Source: Bifidobacterium bifidum ATCC 29521 = JCM 1255 = DSM 20456 (GTDB lineage Bacteria > Actinomycetota > Actinomycetes > Actinomycetales > Bifidobacteriaceae). Taken from it: a stretch of DNA of 64,000 nt. Positions 1 to 9,389 of the stretch are shown in pieces. The DNA lies in assembly GCF_001025135.1 (NCBI RefSeq), contig NZ_AP012323.1:1984001-2048000 (forward strand), in the 5' to 3' direction. The first letter of the stretch is position 1, and every line of letters begins with the position of its first letter. A model generated the notes under the pieces. That model worked only from the letters and a program-made list of their open reading frames with translations. It ran no database searches and was not told the DNA's origin. Both the position numbers and the translations under genes were made by a program.

Positions 1-400
1 CGCGGTCGTCCTTGCTGTCGGATTCGGCGGCCTTCTGGCGGGAGATACGCGGCGTGCGGGTCGAGGCTGCATCGGGCTCGGGCAGAGACGCGACCAGTCC
101 AGCCACCGCGTCATCCGCCGCTGACGCCGGCGCACTGCCCTTGGGCTCCGCCTTGAGAGCCTGTTCCGGAGTCTGCGCGGCCTGTGCAGCGGGCTGCGTC
201 TGCTGGGTCGGCTTGCTTGCGGCGCCCTTCACCGGTCGCACGGTAACGCCCGCCGGCGCCTCGCCGCCTGATCGTGCAGCCTGCAGGGTGGCGACCAATT
301 CCGGCTTGCGCATCGTCGACGTACCGCGCAGACCCATTTGCTTGGCGAGCTCCTTGAGCTCGATCAGCTTCATACCTTCAAGATTCTGGCTAGTTGCCAC
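1..400 (-). CDS. rho: Transcription termination factor Rho, N-terminal part (cut by window edge)
   Basis: Only the first about 133 codons are inside the window. The start is GTG at 400, preceded by a good AAGGAAAGG ribosome site. Residues 5-40 form the Rho N-terminal helical domain, with the LIELKELAKQMGL stretch followed by a TMRKPELVA helix. After this comes an Ala/Pro/Gln-rich low-complexity segment typical of actinobacterial Rho, which has a long insertion before the RNA-binding domain. Rho is the hexameric RNA helicase that ends transcription at unstructured C-rich RNA. The ATPase core lies outside the window, so the call rests on the N-domain and the insert style. Confidence 0.8.
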   Translation of the reverse strand, partial: MATSQNLEGMKLIELKELAKQMGLRGTSTMRKPELVATLQAARSGGEAPAGVTVRPVKGAASKPTQQTQPAAQAAQTPEQALKAEPKGSAPASAADDAVAGLVASLPEPDAASTRTPRISRQKAAESDSKDDR

Positions 401-571
401 TCGTTTGCCTTTCCTTAGCAGACCGTATTGCACCGGTCCCTGCACTAAGAATGATTGCGGTCTTGCCGCTTTGAACGCCCGACGCACTCCATGCGTTTCG
501 GACTTTCCATACTGTATAACGGGCTGGAGACCAATGCAAAAACGGACGCCGAGTCGCAGACATAAACAAAT

Positions 572-589
572 GCCCCCGCTAGCGGGGGC
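572..589 (-). terminator. Rho-independent terminator of the flavoprotein gene
   Basis: A perfect 18-bp palindrome (GCCCCCGCT / AGCGGGGGC) sits 15 bases past the stop codon of the flavoprotein gene. On the minus strand it is followed by ATTTGTTTATG, a weak U-rich tail. It lies between that gene and rho. Confidence 0.75.
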
Positions 590-604
590 GATATCTGGTG
601 TGGG

Positions 605-2218
605 TTACTTTTGTTCGTGGTAGGACTTATCCGTGTTCACGGACCACACGTTCTGCTTCGAGGTCTTGCCGGATTTGATGTTGGCGACGGCCTCGATGGC
701 GGTGGCCATGGAGTGGTCCATGTTGTTGTAGCGGTGCTGGCCGTTGCGGCCGACGCAGTAAAGGTTGCCGAAGGAGTCGAGGTATTCGATGAGTTCGGAC
801 ATCTGGGCATAGGTGTCGAAGTAGGCGGGATACGCCTTCTTGACACGTTCGCGATGGGAGTCGAGGACATCCTGCGGGCCGTTGATGACATGCATGCGGG
901 TCAGTTCGGAAATGGCGAACTTGGTGGCCTCGGCGTCGGTCATGTTCCAGAAATCGTCACCCTCGTTGCAGAAGTATTCGAGGCCGATCCAGACGGTATC
1001 GTCGACATCCTTGACGAGGTAGGGGCTCCAGTTGTTGAAGATCTGGAGACGACCGACCTTGTAACCGGGATCCTGCACGTAGATCCAGCAATCGGGCACG
1101 ATGGGCGGGTTGCCGAGCGTGGGGATGTCGGTGGTGTTCTTGAGGCGCATGTGCTTGACGAGCAGTCCGACGGTGACGAAATCACGGTAGGGCAGGCCGT
1201 TTGCGATGTGGGTCATGTCCTGCGGGACAGGCGCCGAAGACGCTTCGGCGTCATCGTCATGAGACGCCGCGTCGATGGCGTTGACGAGGTCCTTGACGGG
1301 CATGGACGAGATGAACTGGTCGGCGTGCAGTTCGGTGCGCTTGCCGTCCGAGGACTCGTAGACCACGGATTCGATACGGCCCTGTGCCTGACGAATCTCG
1401 ACGACCTTGGCATCGGTGATGACGGTGGCACCGGCGTCGACGCACCGGCGTTCCACGGTCTCCCAGAGCTGGCCGGGGCCGAGCTTGGGGTACCAGAACT
1501 CCTCGATGAGCGACGTTTCGACCTCACCCTTGCGCTTCTTGGGGCTGAGCTTGCGGAAGGCGTTCTTGAGAACGCCGAGGATGCTGAGGCCCTTGACGCG
1601 CTGGGCACCCCAATCGGCGGAGATCTGCGAGGGATGACGCCCCCACAGCTTCTCGGTGTAGCCCTCGAAGAACATGGAGTAGAGCTTGCGGCCGAACCGG
1701 TTGATGTAGAAGTTCTCCAGACTGGTCTCCGGCAGCTTATGGAACATGGACTTGAGGTAGCTGAAACCCGCGACCATGGTGAGCTTGAAGCCCATCGCCT
1801 TGAAGGTGTTGACGGACAGGGAGATCGGGTAGTCGAAGAACCGGCGGTTCCAGTAGATGCGGGAGACGCGGTGGCGCTTGAGCATCACCTGGTCGGTGGT
1901 TTCGGGGTCGGGACCGCCCGGCTCCATGTCGTGCTCACGGCCGAGTTTCTTGTCGTCATAGCTGGGGGCGCCCTGCAGCGGCAGCACGTCCTTCCACCAG
2001 TCCATGATCCGGTCGTCCTTGGAGAAGAAGCGGTGACCGCCGATATCCATGCGGTTGCCGTTGTGCTTGACGGTACGCGAGATGCCTCCGAACTCCTGCG
2101 TTTCTTCGAGTACGGTCACATCGTATGTGTCGGAGCCGCCGTTGTTGACGAACTCCCATGCTGCGGTCAGGCCAGCCGGGCCGCCGCCGATGATCACCAC
2201 GGATTGCTTCTGCGTCAC
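605..2218 (-). CDS. FAD-dependent oxidoreductase, UDP-galactopyranose mutase/protoporphyrinogen-oxidase-like
   Basis: 537 residues. The N-terminus has a Rossmann FAD motif, VVIIGGGPAGLTAAWEF (residues 6-22), followed by a GGISRTV stretch as in UDP-galactopyranose mutases and amine-oxidase-type flavoproteins. The middle has the YTEKLWGRHPSQI block characteristic of the family around COG1232. The C-terminus has the FAD-binding segment YCVGRNGQHRYNNMDHSM, which resembles mutases and desaturases acting on nucleotide sugars or lipids. I start at GTG 2218 because AAGGAG lies 7 nt upstream; the frame remains open to 2392 but has no ribosome site there. It stands alone in its transcription unit. Substrate unknown; a role in polysaccharide precursor synthesis is inference. 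Confidence 0.75.
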   Translation of the reverse strand: MTQKQSVVIIGGGPAGLTAAWEFVNNGGSDTYDVTVLEETQEFGGISRTVKHNGNRMDIGGHRFFSKDDRIMDWWKDVLPLQGAPSYDDKKLGREHDMEPGGPDPETTDQVMLKRHRVSRIYWNRRFFDYPISLSVNTFKAMGFKLTMVAGFSYLKSMFHKLPETSLENFYINRFGRKLYSMFFEGYTEKLWGRHPSQISADWGAQRVKGLSILGVLKNAFRKLSPKKRKGEVETSLIEEFWYPKLGPGQLWETVERRCVDAGATVITDAKVVEIRQAQGRIESVVYESSDGKRTELHADQFISSMPVKDLVNAIDAASHDDDAEASSAPVPQDMTHIANGLPYRDFVTVGLLVKHMRLKNTTDIPTLGNPPIVPDCWIYVQDPGYKVGRLQIFNNWSPYLVKDVDDTVWIGLEYFCNEGDDFWNMTDAEATKFAISELTRMHVINGPQDVLDSHRERVKKAYPAYFDTYAQMSELIEYLDSFGNLYCVGRNGQHRYNNMDHSMATAIEAVANIKSGKTSKQNVWSVNTDKSYHEQK

Positions 2219-2410
2219 GTGAGGTCTCCTTATCGCTGAATCAGAGACAGTATATATGAACCGCTGGAAACGCACGCCGATTTTGTTGTTCTGCTTACAA
2301 AATCCTTCCGTCGCCATACACGAGAAGCCGCGTATCGCAACGAAAACGAGAGCGGGAAACGGCGACGTGCCGGTTTGGGGCGCACACGGCACCGGCAGAT
2401 GACGGCGGAC

Positions 2411-2428
2411 GGCCGACCGCAGTCGGCC
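2411..2428. terminator. Hairpin after the DUF2469 gene
   Basis: GGCCGAC and GTCGGCC pair around a CGCA tetraloop, 30 bases beyond the DUF2469 stop. There is no T tract, so termination is only a suggestion. Confidence 0.35.
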
Positions 2429-2457
2429 TGTAATCAGCCGGTCCGACCGTCAGCGCC

Positions 2458-2772
2458 TCAATTCATATCGTCGGGGATGTCGATATCGGTTTTCTGCACT
2501 TCCTCGACATTCACGTCCTTGAACGTGACGATGCGCACGTTCTTGACGAAACGCGACGACCGGTACACATCCCACACCCATGCGTCGGTGAGCTGCACGT
2601 CGAAATACACGTCCTGACCGGCGGAACGCACATTGAAATCGACCTTGTTCGCCAGATAAAAACGCCGTTCGGTCTCCACCACGTAGGTGAACAGCTTGAT
2701 GACGTCGCGATACTCCTTGTACAGGGCGAGTTCCGCGTCGGTTTCGTAATTGTCAAGATCCTCGGCACTCAT
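2458..2772 (-). CDS. DUF2469 family protein
   Basis: 104 residues beginning MSAEDLDNYETDAELALYKEYRDV, with the central ERRFYLANKVDF and WVWDVYRSSRF motifs. This matches the small acidic DUF2469 family that is conserved across actinobacteria and whose function is unknown. Start and stop of this gene and the upstream acetyltransferase overlap by 4 bp (ATGA), so the two are translationally coupled. No signal peptide or membrane segment is seen, so it is presumably cytoplasmic. Confidence 0.85.
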   Translation of the reverse strand: MSAEDLDNYETDAELALYKEYRDVIKLFTYVVETERRFYLANKVDFNVRSAGQDVYFDVQLTDAWVWDVYRSSRFVKNVRIVTFKDVNVEEVQKTDIDIPDDMN

Positions 2773-3812
2773 TCGTCATCCTCCATATCACGTTTACGGC
2801 CACGTCCGAGGATACGCCACCAAGCTTCCTTCGAAGGTTTGCGTTCGCCCTGCCCATACGGCCAGGTGCTTTCCTCGCCCGGCGCGGCCAATTCATCGTC
2901 ATTGTGCGCTTCCGGCACTCGGGCTGCGGCGACTTTCTCGATTCGGGGCGCCTGTTCGGCATCCGCACTCTCCTCGACCGCGGCGGGCTCCGGCGCGGGC
3001 TCGGCCTGCGCGGCGATGTTCTTCCTGATGGCGATCGAGTGCTCACGGGCGCTCATCGCCTCCTGCACACCGGGATTGTCCTCAATCACGTGCATGCCGA
3101 ACGCGTCGAGAGAGCGGATGGGATCATACTCGTCCACCAGCGTGTCCATGACAATCAGATCCTGGTATTTGTTGTTCTCCGCATCCCACAGAGCGTCGCG
3201 CGAGGCGCCGGACGGCTCGAAGCCGAGCGACTGGTAGACGGAGCACGAACGCGAGTTCTGCTCGGGCACCGCCACCCAGATGCGGTGCATGCCCAGGCCG
3301 GCCGGTTCTGGCGCGAAACCGTACGTCATGACTCGCGGCATCAGGTCGCGCGAGTAGCCGCGCCCGCGGTAGTCACGGCCCAGCACCACCTGAATGCGGG
3401 CGGAGCGCGACCAGCCATCGATGTCGATCAGGAAAATCATGCCGATGACGTTGTCTGTCGACTGCGCGTCGATTTCGCCGTCCTCGTCATGGTCGGCGTC
3501 GGTCAGTACCGCCCATGCGATGGTGCGGCGGGACTCCGGATCGCCTACGCCCGACTCGTCGGGCTTCTGCCCGTTCGCCCACGCCACCGAGCGTCTCACC
3601 CACGTGTGTACGACGGCGCGTTCCGCCTGAGCGTCCTTGCCGGTGATCTTGGAGGCGCCATAGTAGGCGTCCAGCTCATCCATGCGCGGCAGGTCGTCGA
3701 CGCTGGCCGGGCGCAGGTGCACCATCTCCCCCTTGATCGGCGGTATGGTGATCTGCGAGGGCAGCTCACGGGATACGTCCTGATCGAGCGGTAATGCGGC
3801 ATTTTCAGACAT
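2769..3812 (-). CDS. GNAT family N-acetyltransferase with Ala/Glu-rich tail
   Basis: 347 residues. Residues 25-220 form a GNAT fold like RimJ/RimL: a VHLRPASVDDLPRM opening strand, then the acetyl-CoA loop around VVLGRDYRGRGYSRDLM (R/Q-x-x-G-x-G type) and the C-terminal NSRSCSVYQSLGFEPSG helix-strand. About 100 residues after the domain are low-complexity, rich in Ala, Glu and Pro, and likely disordered. The protein substrate, if any, cannot be inferred. Overlaps the DUF2469 gene by 4 bp. Confidence 0.8.
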   Translation of the reverse strand: MSENAALPLDQDVSRELPSQITIPPIKGEMVHLRPASVDDLPRMDELDAYYGASKITGKDAQAERAVVHTWVRRSVAWANGQKPDESGVGDPESRRTIAWAVLTDADHDEDGEIDAQSTDNVIGMIFLIDIDGWSRSARIQVVLGRDYRGRGYSRDLMPRVMTYGFAPEPAGLGMHRIWVAVPEQNSRSCSVYQSLGFEPSGASRDALWDAENNKYQDLIVMDTLVDEYDPIRSLDAFGMHVIEDNPGVQEAMSAREHSIAIRKNIAAQAEPAPEPAAVEESADAEQAPRIEKVAAARVPEAHNDDELAAPGEESTWPYGQGERKPSKEAWWRILGRGRKRDMEDDE

Positions 3813-3932
3813 TCGTTATTCCTCAACTGACGCTGGTAGAAGTCGGTACAGAAGATATCCTACCCGACTGACCGTTTGCTGTGAAGGAGTTGCCCACGTG
3901 TCTGCCGGCCGTGGGAGCGCCTGCGGCATGAC

Positions 3933-3978
3933 GAACGGCCCTCGACACGCGGTTCAGCACCGCGGCCAAGAGCCGTTC
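3933..3978. terminator. Nested hairpin downstream of gatB
   Basis: GAACGGC pairs with GCCGTTC, with an inner CGCGG/CCGCG stem. It lies 50 bp beyond the gatB stop in the 215-bp gap between gatB and the GNAT gene. Tail not U-rich on the gat strand, so weak support. Confidence 0.35.
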
Positions 3979-4027
3979 TTCAAACCGGAATTTCAGGGTC
4001 TCGGGATTCCGGCGAACCCGTGGGGCG

Positions 4028-5527
4028 TCAGCCCTTGATCTTGCCCATCACGACCTTGGTGACAGCCTTCGCGTCGGCCTGGCCGCGCGTGGCCTTCATC
4101 ACGGCTCCGATGATGACACCCATCGGCTTCATGTTGCCGCTCTTGAGCTTCTCGACGACATCCGGGTTGGCCTCGAACGCCGCGTCGACGGCCGCCTCGA
4201 TGGCGCCGTTGTCCTCGACGATCTTGTAGCCGTGCTTCCTGACGACCTCATCCGGGGTGCCTTCGCCCTTGAGCACGCCTTCGACGGTCTGCTTGGCGAG
4301 CTTGTCGTTGAGCTTGCCGTCGGCGATGAGCTTCTCGACCTCGGCGACGTCGGCCGGGGTGATTGGCAGCTCTTCGAGCGAGACGCCCTTGGCGTTGGCC
4401 TCGCGGCTCAGCTCGCCCAGCCACCACTTGCGGGCACCGGCGGCCTTGGCGCCGGCCTTGACGGTCTCCTCGATCAGGTCGAGCGCGTCGGCGTTGAGGA
4501 TGTCGCGCATCTGCAGGTCGCTCAGGCCCCATTCGGCCTTGAGACGGTTGCGGCGCTCGCGCGGCATCTCCGGCATCTGGGCCTTCATCTCCTCGATGTG
4601 CTCCTTGGTGATGTGGAGCATGACGAGGTCGGGATCCGGGAAGTAGCGGTAGTCGTCGGCGTCGGACTTGAGACGGCCGCCGGCGGTGGTCTGCGTGGCC
4701 TCATCCCAGTGGCGGGTCTCCTGCAGGATCTCCTTGCCGTCGTCCAGACGCGCCGCCTGACGGCGGATCTCGTACTGGATGGTTTTCTCGATGCCACGGA
4801 ACGAGTTCACGTTCTTGGTCTCCGAACGGGTGCCGTACGGGGCGTCGGCGGAGGGGCGCAACGAGACGTTCACGTCGGCGCGCATGTTGCCCTGCTCCAT
4901 GCGGGCGTGGCTGATGTTCAGCGCACGCACGATGTCGCGGATAGCGCGCATGTAAGCGCCGGCGATCTCCGGAGCGCGGTCGCCCGCACCCTCGATCGGC
5001 TTGGTGACGATCTCGATCAGCGGCACGCCGGCACGGTTGTAGTCGACCAGCGAATGGTCGGCGCCTTCGATGCGGCCGTCGGCACCGCCCACGTGGGTGT
5101 TCTTACCGGCGTCGTCCTCGATGTGGGCGCGCTCGATCGGCACGCGGAACACGGTGCCGTCCTCAAGCTCGACATCCAGGTAGCCGTTGCCGTTGGTGGG
5201 CTTGTCGTACTGCGAGATCTGGTAGTCGCGCGGCATGTCCGGGTAGAAGTAGTTCTTGCGGGCGAACTGGCTCCACTCTGCGATCTCGCAGTGCAGGGCC
5301 AGACCCAGCTTGATCGCGTAGTCGACCGCGGTCTTGTTGATGACCGGCAGGGAGCCGGGCAGACCGAGGGAGACCGGGGTCAGCTGCGTGTTCGGCTCGC
5401 CGCCGAACTCGATGTGGGCCGGGCAGAACAGCTTGGTGTTCGTGGACAGCTCCACGTGCGTTTCCAGACCGAAGACCACGTCGTATTTCTTGGTGGCATC
5501 GGCGTACTTCATCAGTTTTTCAGCCAT
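4028..5527 (-). CDS. gatB: Asp-tRNA(Asn)/Glu-tRNA(Gln) amidotransferase subunit B
   Basis: 499 residues, full family length. The cradle domain carries the signature [18 protein letters not shown], Mg/kinase site residues around [16 protein letters not shown], and the [14 protein letters not shown] block. The C-terminal helical and YqeY-like tail (residues about 340-499) that grips the tRNA acceptor is complete. GatB phosphorylates the misacylated aspartyl or glutamyl group so that ammonia from GatA can convert it to Asn or Gln on the tRNA. Third gene of gatCAB, 24 nt after gatA, with GGAAGGAAA upstream of the ATG. Confidence 0.97.
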   Translation of the reverse strand: MAEKLMKYADATKKYDVVFGLETHVELSTNTKLFCPAHIEFGGEPNTQLTPVSLGLPGSLPVINKTAVDYAIKLGLALHCEIAEWSQFARKNYFYPDMPRDYQISQYDKPTNGNGYLDVELEDGTVFRVPIERAHIEDDAGKNTHVGGADGRIEGADHSLVDYNRAGVPLIEIVTKPIEGAGDRAPEIAGAYMRAIRDIVRALNISHARMEQGNMRADVNVSLRPSADAPYGTRSETKNVNSFRGIEKTIQYEIRRQAARLDDGKEILQETRHWDEATQTTAGGRLKSDADDYRYFPDPDLVMLHITKEHIEEMKAQMPEMPRERRNRLKAEWGLSDLQMRDILNADALDLIEETVKAGAKAAGARKWWLGELSREANAKGVSLEELPITPADVAEVEKLIADGKLNDKLAKQTVEGVLKGEGTPDEVVRKHGYKIVEDNGAIEAAVDAAFEANPDVVEKLKSGNMKPMGVIIGAVMKATRGQADAKAVTKVVMGKIKG

Positions 5528-5551
5528 GATGTTTGTTTTCCTTCCGATGCG

Positions 5552-7090
5552 TCACTTGTTCAGGCCGTCGAACCACGGGGTCTTCAGGGACTGCCAGATC
5601 GGGCCGCCCCAGCTTTCCTCAAGTGCGGCTTCGAGCGCGGCGGCGGGCTTGTACATGACCTCGTCGCGCTGCTGCGGAGCGATGAACTGGAATCCGACAG
5701 GCAGGCCGTCGTCGGACAGGCCGGCCGGAATCGACATGGCCGGGACACCGGCGAGGTTCGCCGGAATCGTGGCGATGTCGTTCATGTACATGGCCAGCGG
5801 GTCGTTCATCTTCTCGCCGAACTTGAACGCGGTGGACGGGCTGGTCGGGGAGACCAGCACGTCGGCCTTCTCGAAGGCGTTGTGGAAGTCCTGGATGATG
5901 AGCGTGCGCACCTTCTGCGCGGAACCGTACCAGGCGTCGTAGTAGCCGGCGGACAGCGCGTAGGTGCCGAGGATGATGCGGCGCTTGACCTCGTCGCCGA
6001 AGCCGGTTTCACGGGTGTAGGCCATCATGTTGGCGGCGGTCTGCGGTACACCGGTCGGCGGCATCACGCGCAGGCCGTAGCGCATGCCGTCGTAGCGGGC
6101 CAGGTTGGAGCTGACCTCGGACGGCATGATGATGTAGTACGCGCCCAGCGAGTACTCGAAGTGCGGGCAGGAGACCTCGACGACCTCGGCGCCCATCTCT
6201 TCGAGCTTCTTGACGGCCTCGTTGAAGCGGGCCTCGACGCCGGGCTGGTAGCCGTCGCCGCCGAGTTCCTTGATCAGGCCGACCTTGAGTCCCTTAAGGT
6301 CGCGCTTGAGGCCCTCGCGGGCCGCAGCGGCCATCGGACGCGGGCCTTCGGGAATCGACGTCGAATCACGCTTGTCGTGACCGCCGATGATCTCCTGCAG
6401 CAGCGCGGAGTCGAGCACGGTGCGGGAGACCGGGCCGATCTGGTCGAGCGAGGAGGCCATGGCGATGGCGCCGAAACGGCTCACGCCGCCGTAGGTGGGC
6501 TTGACGCCCACGGTGCCGGTCAGGGCGCCGGGCTGGCGGATCGAGCCACCGGTGTCGGTGCCGAGGGCGATCGGGGCTTCGAATGCCGCGACCGCGGAAG
6601 CGGAGCCACCACCGGAGCCACCGGGCACACGCTCGGTGTCCCACGGGTTGTGCGTGGTCTGGTAGGCGGAGTGCTCGGTCGAGGAGCCCTGCGCGAATTC
6701 GTCGAGGTTGGTCTTGCCGAGCAGCGGCATGCCGGCGGCCTTGAGCTTCTCGATGACGGTGGCGTCGTACGGCGGCACCCAGCCTTCGAGGATCTTCGAG
6801 GCGGCGGTGGTCTCGATGCCCTTGGTGACGATCATATCCTTGATGGCAATCGGCACGCCGGCCAGTTCGGGCAGCGCGGCCTTGTCGTCGGCGCTCTTGG
6901 CGTCGAAGGCGTCGGCCTGGTCGAGCGCCTGATCGGCGGAGACCTTCAGGAACGCCTTGATGGACGGTTCGGCGGCGTCGATGACGGCGAGGTGGGCCTC
7001 GACCAGTTCGCGGCTGGAGACCTCACCGGCCTTGACCTTGGCGGCCATTTCGGCCGCGGACAGCTTGACGAGTTCAGTGGTGTCGCTCAT
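5552..7090 (-). CDS. gatA: Asp-tRNA(Asn)/Glu-tRNA(Gln) amidotransferase subunit A
   Basis: 512 residues. Amidase-signature enzyme that releases ammonia from glutamine and channels it to GatB. The Ser-cisSer-Lys triad is visible: Lys in [10 protein letters not shown], the Gly/Ser-rich [13 protein letters not shown] loop, and the [13 protein letters not shown] block with the nucleophilic Ser. Start chosen at ATG 7090 because GAGGAG lies 5 nt upstream, rather than GTG at 7096 inside the gatC stop region. The tail of gatC provides the ribosome site, so the two are coupled. Confidence 0.96.
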   Translation of the reverse strand: MSDTTELVKLSAAEMAAKVKAGEVSSRELVEAHLAVIDAAEPSIKAFLKVSADQALDQADAFDAKSADDKAALPELAGVPIAIKDMIVTKGIETTAASKILEGWVPPYDATVIEKLKAAGMPLLGKTNLDEFAQGSSTEHSAYQTTHNPWDTERVPGGSGGGSASAVAAFEAPIALGTDTGGSIRQPGALTGTVGVKPTYGGVSRFGAIAMASSLDQIGPVSRTVLDSALLQEIIGGHDKRDSTSIPEGPRPMAAAAREGLKRDLKGLKVGLIKELGGDGYQPGVEARFNEAVKKLEEMGAEVVEVSCPHFEYSLGAYYIIMPSEVSSNLARYDGMRYGLRVMPPTGVPQTAANMMAYTRETGFGDEVKRRIILGTYALSAGYYDAWYGSAQKVRTLIIQDFHNAFEKADVLVSPTSPSTAFKFGEKMNDPLAMYMNDIATIPANLAGVPAMSIPAGLSDDGLPVGFQFIAPQQRDEVMYKPAAALEAALEESWGGPIWQSLKTPWFDGLNK

Positions 7091-7092
7091 CG

Positions 7093-7392
7093 TCACTCCT
7101 CACTTCCCAGAATGCGCGGCGCGACGAACATGCCGGCTTCGGTCTTCGGGCCTCCGGCAAGCGCCTCTTCCTGCGTCAGCGGCGTTTCGGCGACGTCGGG
7201 GCGCAGGTACGCCTCCAGCGGGACGGGGTTGGCGGTCGGCGGCACGTCATCGCCGGCGACCTCCTGCACCTTGTTGATGGAATCCGCGATGACGTTCAGC
7301 TCACCCTGCAGACGGGTGATCTCCTCATCGGTGAGCGCGATACGGGCGAGATCGCCCAGGTGCTCGATTTCTTCACGTGTGAATGTAGGCAT
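7093..7392 (-). CDS. gatC: Asp-tRNA(Asn)/Glu-tRNA(Gln) amidotransferase subunit C
   Basis: 99 residues starting [20 protein letters not shown], the conserved GatC N-terminal helix, with the later [18 protein letters not shown] helix and the [21 protein letters not shown] C-terminal wrap. GatC is the small belt subunit that holds GatA and GatB together. The frame is open further upstream, to 7422, but the family starts at this Met. First gene of gatCAB. Confidence 0.92.
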   Translation of the reverse strand: MPTFTREEIEHLGDLARIALTDEEITRLQGELNVIADSINKVQEVAGDDVPPTANPVPLEAYLRPDVAETPLTQEEALAGGPKTEAGMFVAPRILGSEE

Positions 7393-7474
7393 GGCCTTAA
7401 CTATATGAGCCGTATGTGACACGCACCATTACATTCTCACGATGTTGCGCGGTGTCCGGCGGCCCTGCGGCAGC

Positions 7475-7517
7475 GGCCATATCGCGCGGCTGTGCCCGAG
7501 CGCGCGACGATATGGCC
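7475..7517. terminator. Hairpin downstream of the decayed ABC gene
   Basis: GGCCATATCG pairs with CGATATGGCC, with a further CGCG-rich inner stem. It follows the end of the decayed ABC ATPase region and precedes gatC on the opposite side, and may serve as its terminator. No T tract. Confidence 0.4.
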
Positions 7518-7528
7518 GAATGGGTGTC

Positions 7529-8480
7529 ATTTGATGTCGGATTTCTTGAACACCAGCAGGCCGATCAATGGAATCCTCCACTCGTCGGCAGCCAGCGGCG
7601 TGACCTCGTGGCTGAGGAACACCAGTCTCGCCACGCCGAGCGACGGCACGGGCTGAGGCTACGGCGGGATATGAGGCTGCGCCATCGCGGCACCTCCTGC
7701 GTGTTCGGCTGAGTGTAGGTTGCGGCAGGCTCGCCGTATTGGGCCGGCACCTGCCCCGGTATCGCGCGGGTCTCGTACTGCGCCTGCGCGAACGCCCGCG
7801 CAGTCGGCTCCAATGCGGCACCTTCAATGCGGAACACCCGGCCTTGCTGCGGGTCGTTGGCATTGCGGGGCACCTCGCGGACGGTGACCTGCGGCGCGGT
7901 TTCGAACACCGCGTGCAGTTTGTCGGGTTCCGGCGTCGCGACACGGATCGAATGGGTGGAATGCTCTGCGACGAACGCCGCGACCGTCGTGGTCTCCAGA
8001 ATGCGGCCGCGACCGATGATGACGAGATCGTCAGCGGTCAATGCGACCTCGCTCATCAGGCGCGAACTCAACAGCACCGCACGGCCCTGCCCGGCGAGAA
8101 CGCTCCTGCATTGCGCTTTTCCACGCTCGCAAGGCCGGTGAATTCGATGACCTCATCGACGCGGGATCGCGGTATGCCGTTGGTAAGGGCGAGGCCACGC
8201 AGATGGGTGTAGGCGGACCGACCCTTATGCGCGGATTTGGCGTCGAGAACCGCTCCTACGGCGGTCATCGGCGATGGTGTCTTGACGAACGGCACTCCGT
8301 CAACCAGCGCACGGCCCGCATTGGGGGTGGCCAAGCCGAGGGCGGCCCGCATCGTCGTGGACTTCCCGGCGCCGTTCGACCCAAGGAAACCGGTCACCTT
8401 GTCGTCTTCGGCGGTGAAACTGGCATTATCAAGCACGGTCTTACGCCCGAAGCGTTTGGTAAGGCCTCTATCGTTATCAT
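7529..8480 (-). pseudogene. Decayed ABC-2-type transporter ATP-binding gene
   Basis: The N-terminus reads MITIE from ATG 8480, then one base is missing and the expected LTKRFGRKTVLDNASF continues in another frame. The Walker A loop FLGSNGAGKSTTMRAALGL is intact. After about residue 110 (SVEKRNAGAFSPG) the Q-loop-to-Walker-B part, including the signature and catalytic Glu, is missing. The frame resumes with the H-loop region LLSSRLMSEVALTADDLVIIG (about 8075). The C-terminal part breaks again near 7690, and a remnant ending VFKKSDIK continues to a stop at 7529, possibly the tail of a lost permease. At least two frameshifts and one internal deletion make it non-functional. Confidence 0.8.
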
Positions 8481-8502
8481 GATTCGAGCATACACACCCG
8501 CG

Positions 8503-9387
8503 TCACCCGTGCTGCGCAATCCAGCTGTGCATGGCCACTGCGGCTGCGGCGCCGGCGTTGATGGACCGCACGGAACCGAATTGCGAGATGTATACCACGT
8601 CATCAGCGAGTTCGAGAGCTTTGTTCGACAATCCGGGGCCTTCCGCGCCAAACAGCATCAGACACCGTTCCGGAAAACGGTAGGTTTCCATCGGTACGGC
8701 ACCGGGAATGATATCCAATGCGATGATGCGGGACGATTCCAGCGTCCTGATGCAAGCGTCGGCCCGCGCGACCGCATCATAGCCCGAATGATCCGTTGCG
8801 GACGCGAATCGGGGGGATCCGTTGGATTCGTCATCGTCCGAGAGAAGCGCACTCGCATCGGAGTGAGCCTGATGCGCGTGCATCGCCGCGGCGGCGGCCT
8901 GTGCCTGGGCGGCGGCAATTTCTCCCGCGATGCGCAGCTTCCAGCAGGTGACGAGTTCGTCGATGCTGGGATGATACTCAACGTGCTGGTACAGCTCGGT
9001 CATCAGCGAGCCCTTGCGGTTCCATTTGTGCGGGCCAACGATGTGCACGCGATTCGCGGTGAACGCATTCGCCGTGCGCACCATGGAACCGATGTTGAAA
9101 TCGTGCGTCCAGTTTTCGATGGCGACTTCGAAGCCGTGGCGACCGGCCGCGTCCAGATCGTCGCGAATGGCGTTCACGGTCCAGTACCGGTAACGGTCGA
9201 GCACGTTGCGACGATCGCCTTCATCCAGCAGCGTCGTATCGTAGCGTCGATCGTAGTTCGGCGATTTAGGGTCATCCGGGCGTGGCTCACCGGGGTGCTC
9301 CTGCGTCCATGGTCCTACGCCGACTTCACGAAATTCCGGCTCCCCCGAAGCCTTTGCCGCCAGAGAGATGGGGTTGGGCTTGTGCAT
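8503..9387 (-). CDS. SpoU/TrmH family RNA 2'-O-ribose methyltransferase
   Basis: 294 residues. After a 75-residue N-terminal extension come the knotted SPOUT motifs: motif 1 IENWTHDFNIGSMVRTANAF, motif 2 LMLFGAEGPGLSNKALELAD and motif 3 VYISQFGSVRSINAGAAAAVAM. These bind S-adenosylmethionine and contact the RNA. An Ala/Gln-rich insert (residues about 155-175) is unusual. The target nucleotide, in tRNA or rRNA, cannot be read from the sequence. The start codon lies 2 nt from the stop codon of the upstream PRTase-like gene, so they are likely co-transcribed. Confidence 0.88.
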   Translation of the reverse strand: MHKPNPISLAAKASGEPEFREVGVGPWTQEHPGEPRPDDPKSPNYDRRYDTTLLDEGDRRNVLDRYRYWTVNAIRDDLDAAGRHGFEVAIENWTHDFNIGSMVRTANAFTANRVHIVGPHKWNRKGSLMTELYQHVEYHPSIDELVTCWKLRIAGEIAAAQAQAAAAAMHAHQAHSDASALLSDDDESNGSPRFASATDHSGYDAVARADACIRTLESSRIIALDIIPGAVPMETYRFPERCLMLFGAEGPGLSNKALELADDVVYISQFGSVRSINAGAAAAVAMHSWIAQHG

Positions 9388-9389
9388 GG

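Noticed and set aside
611..2239. A 542-codon plus-strand frame opposite the flavoprotein
   Set aside because: Mirror of a real gene; translation is repetitive and unlike any protein.
4232..7408. A 1058-codon open frame on the plus strand across gatCAB
   Set aside because: Antisense shadow of three well-supported genes in GC-rich DNA; low-complexity Val/Gly/Asp/Arg composition, no family.
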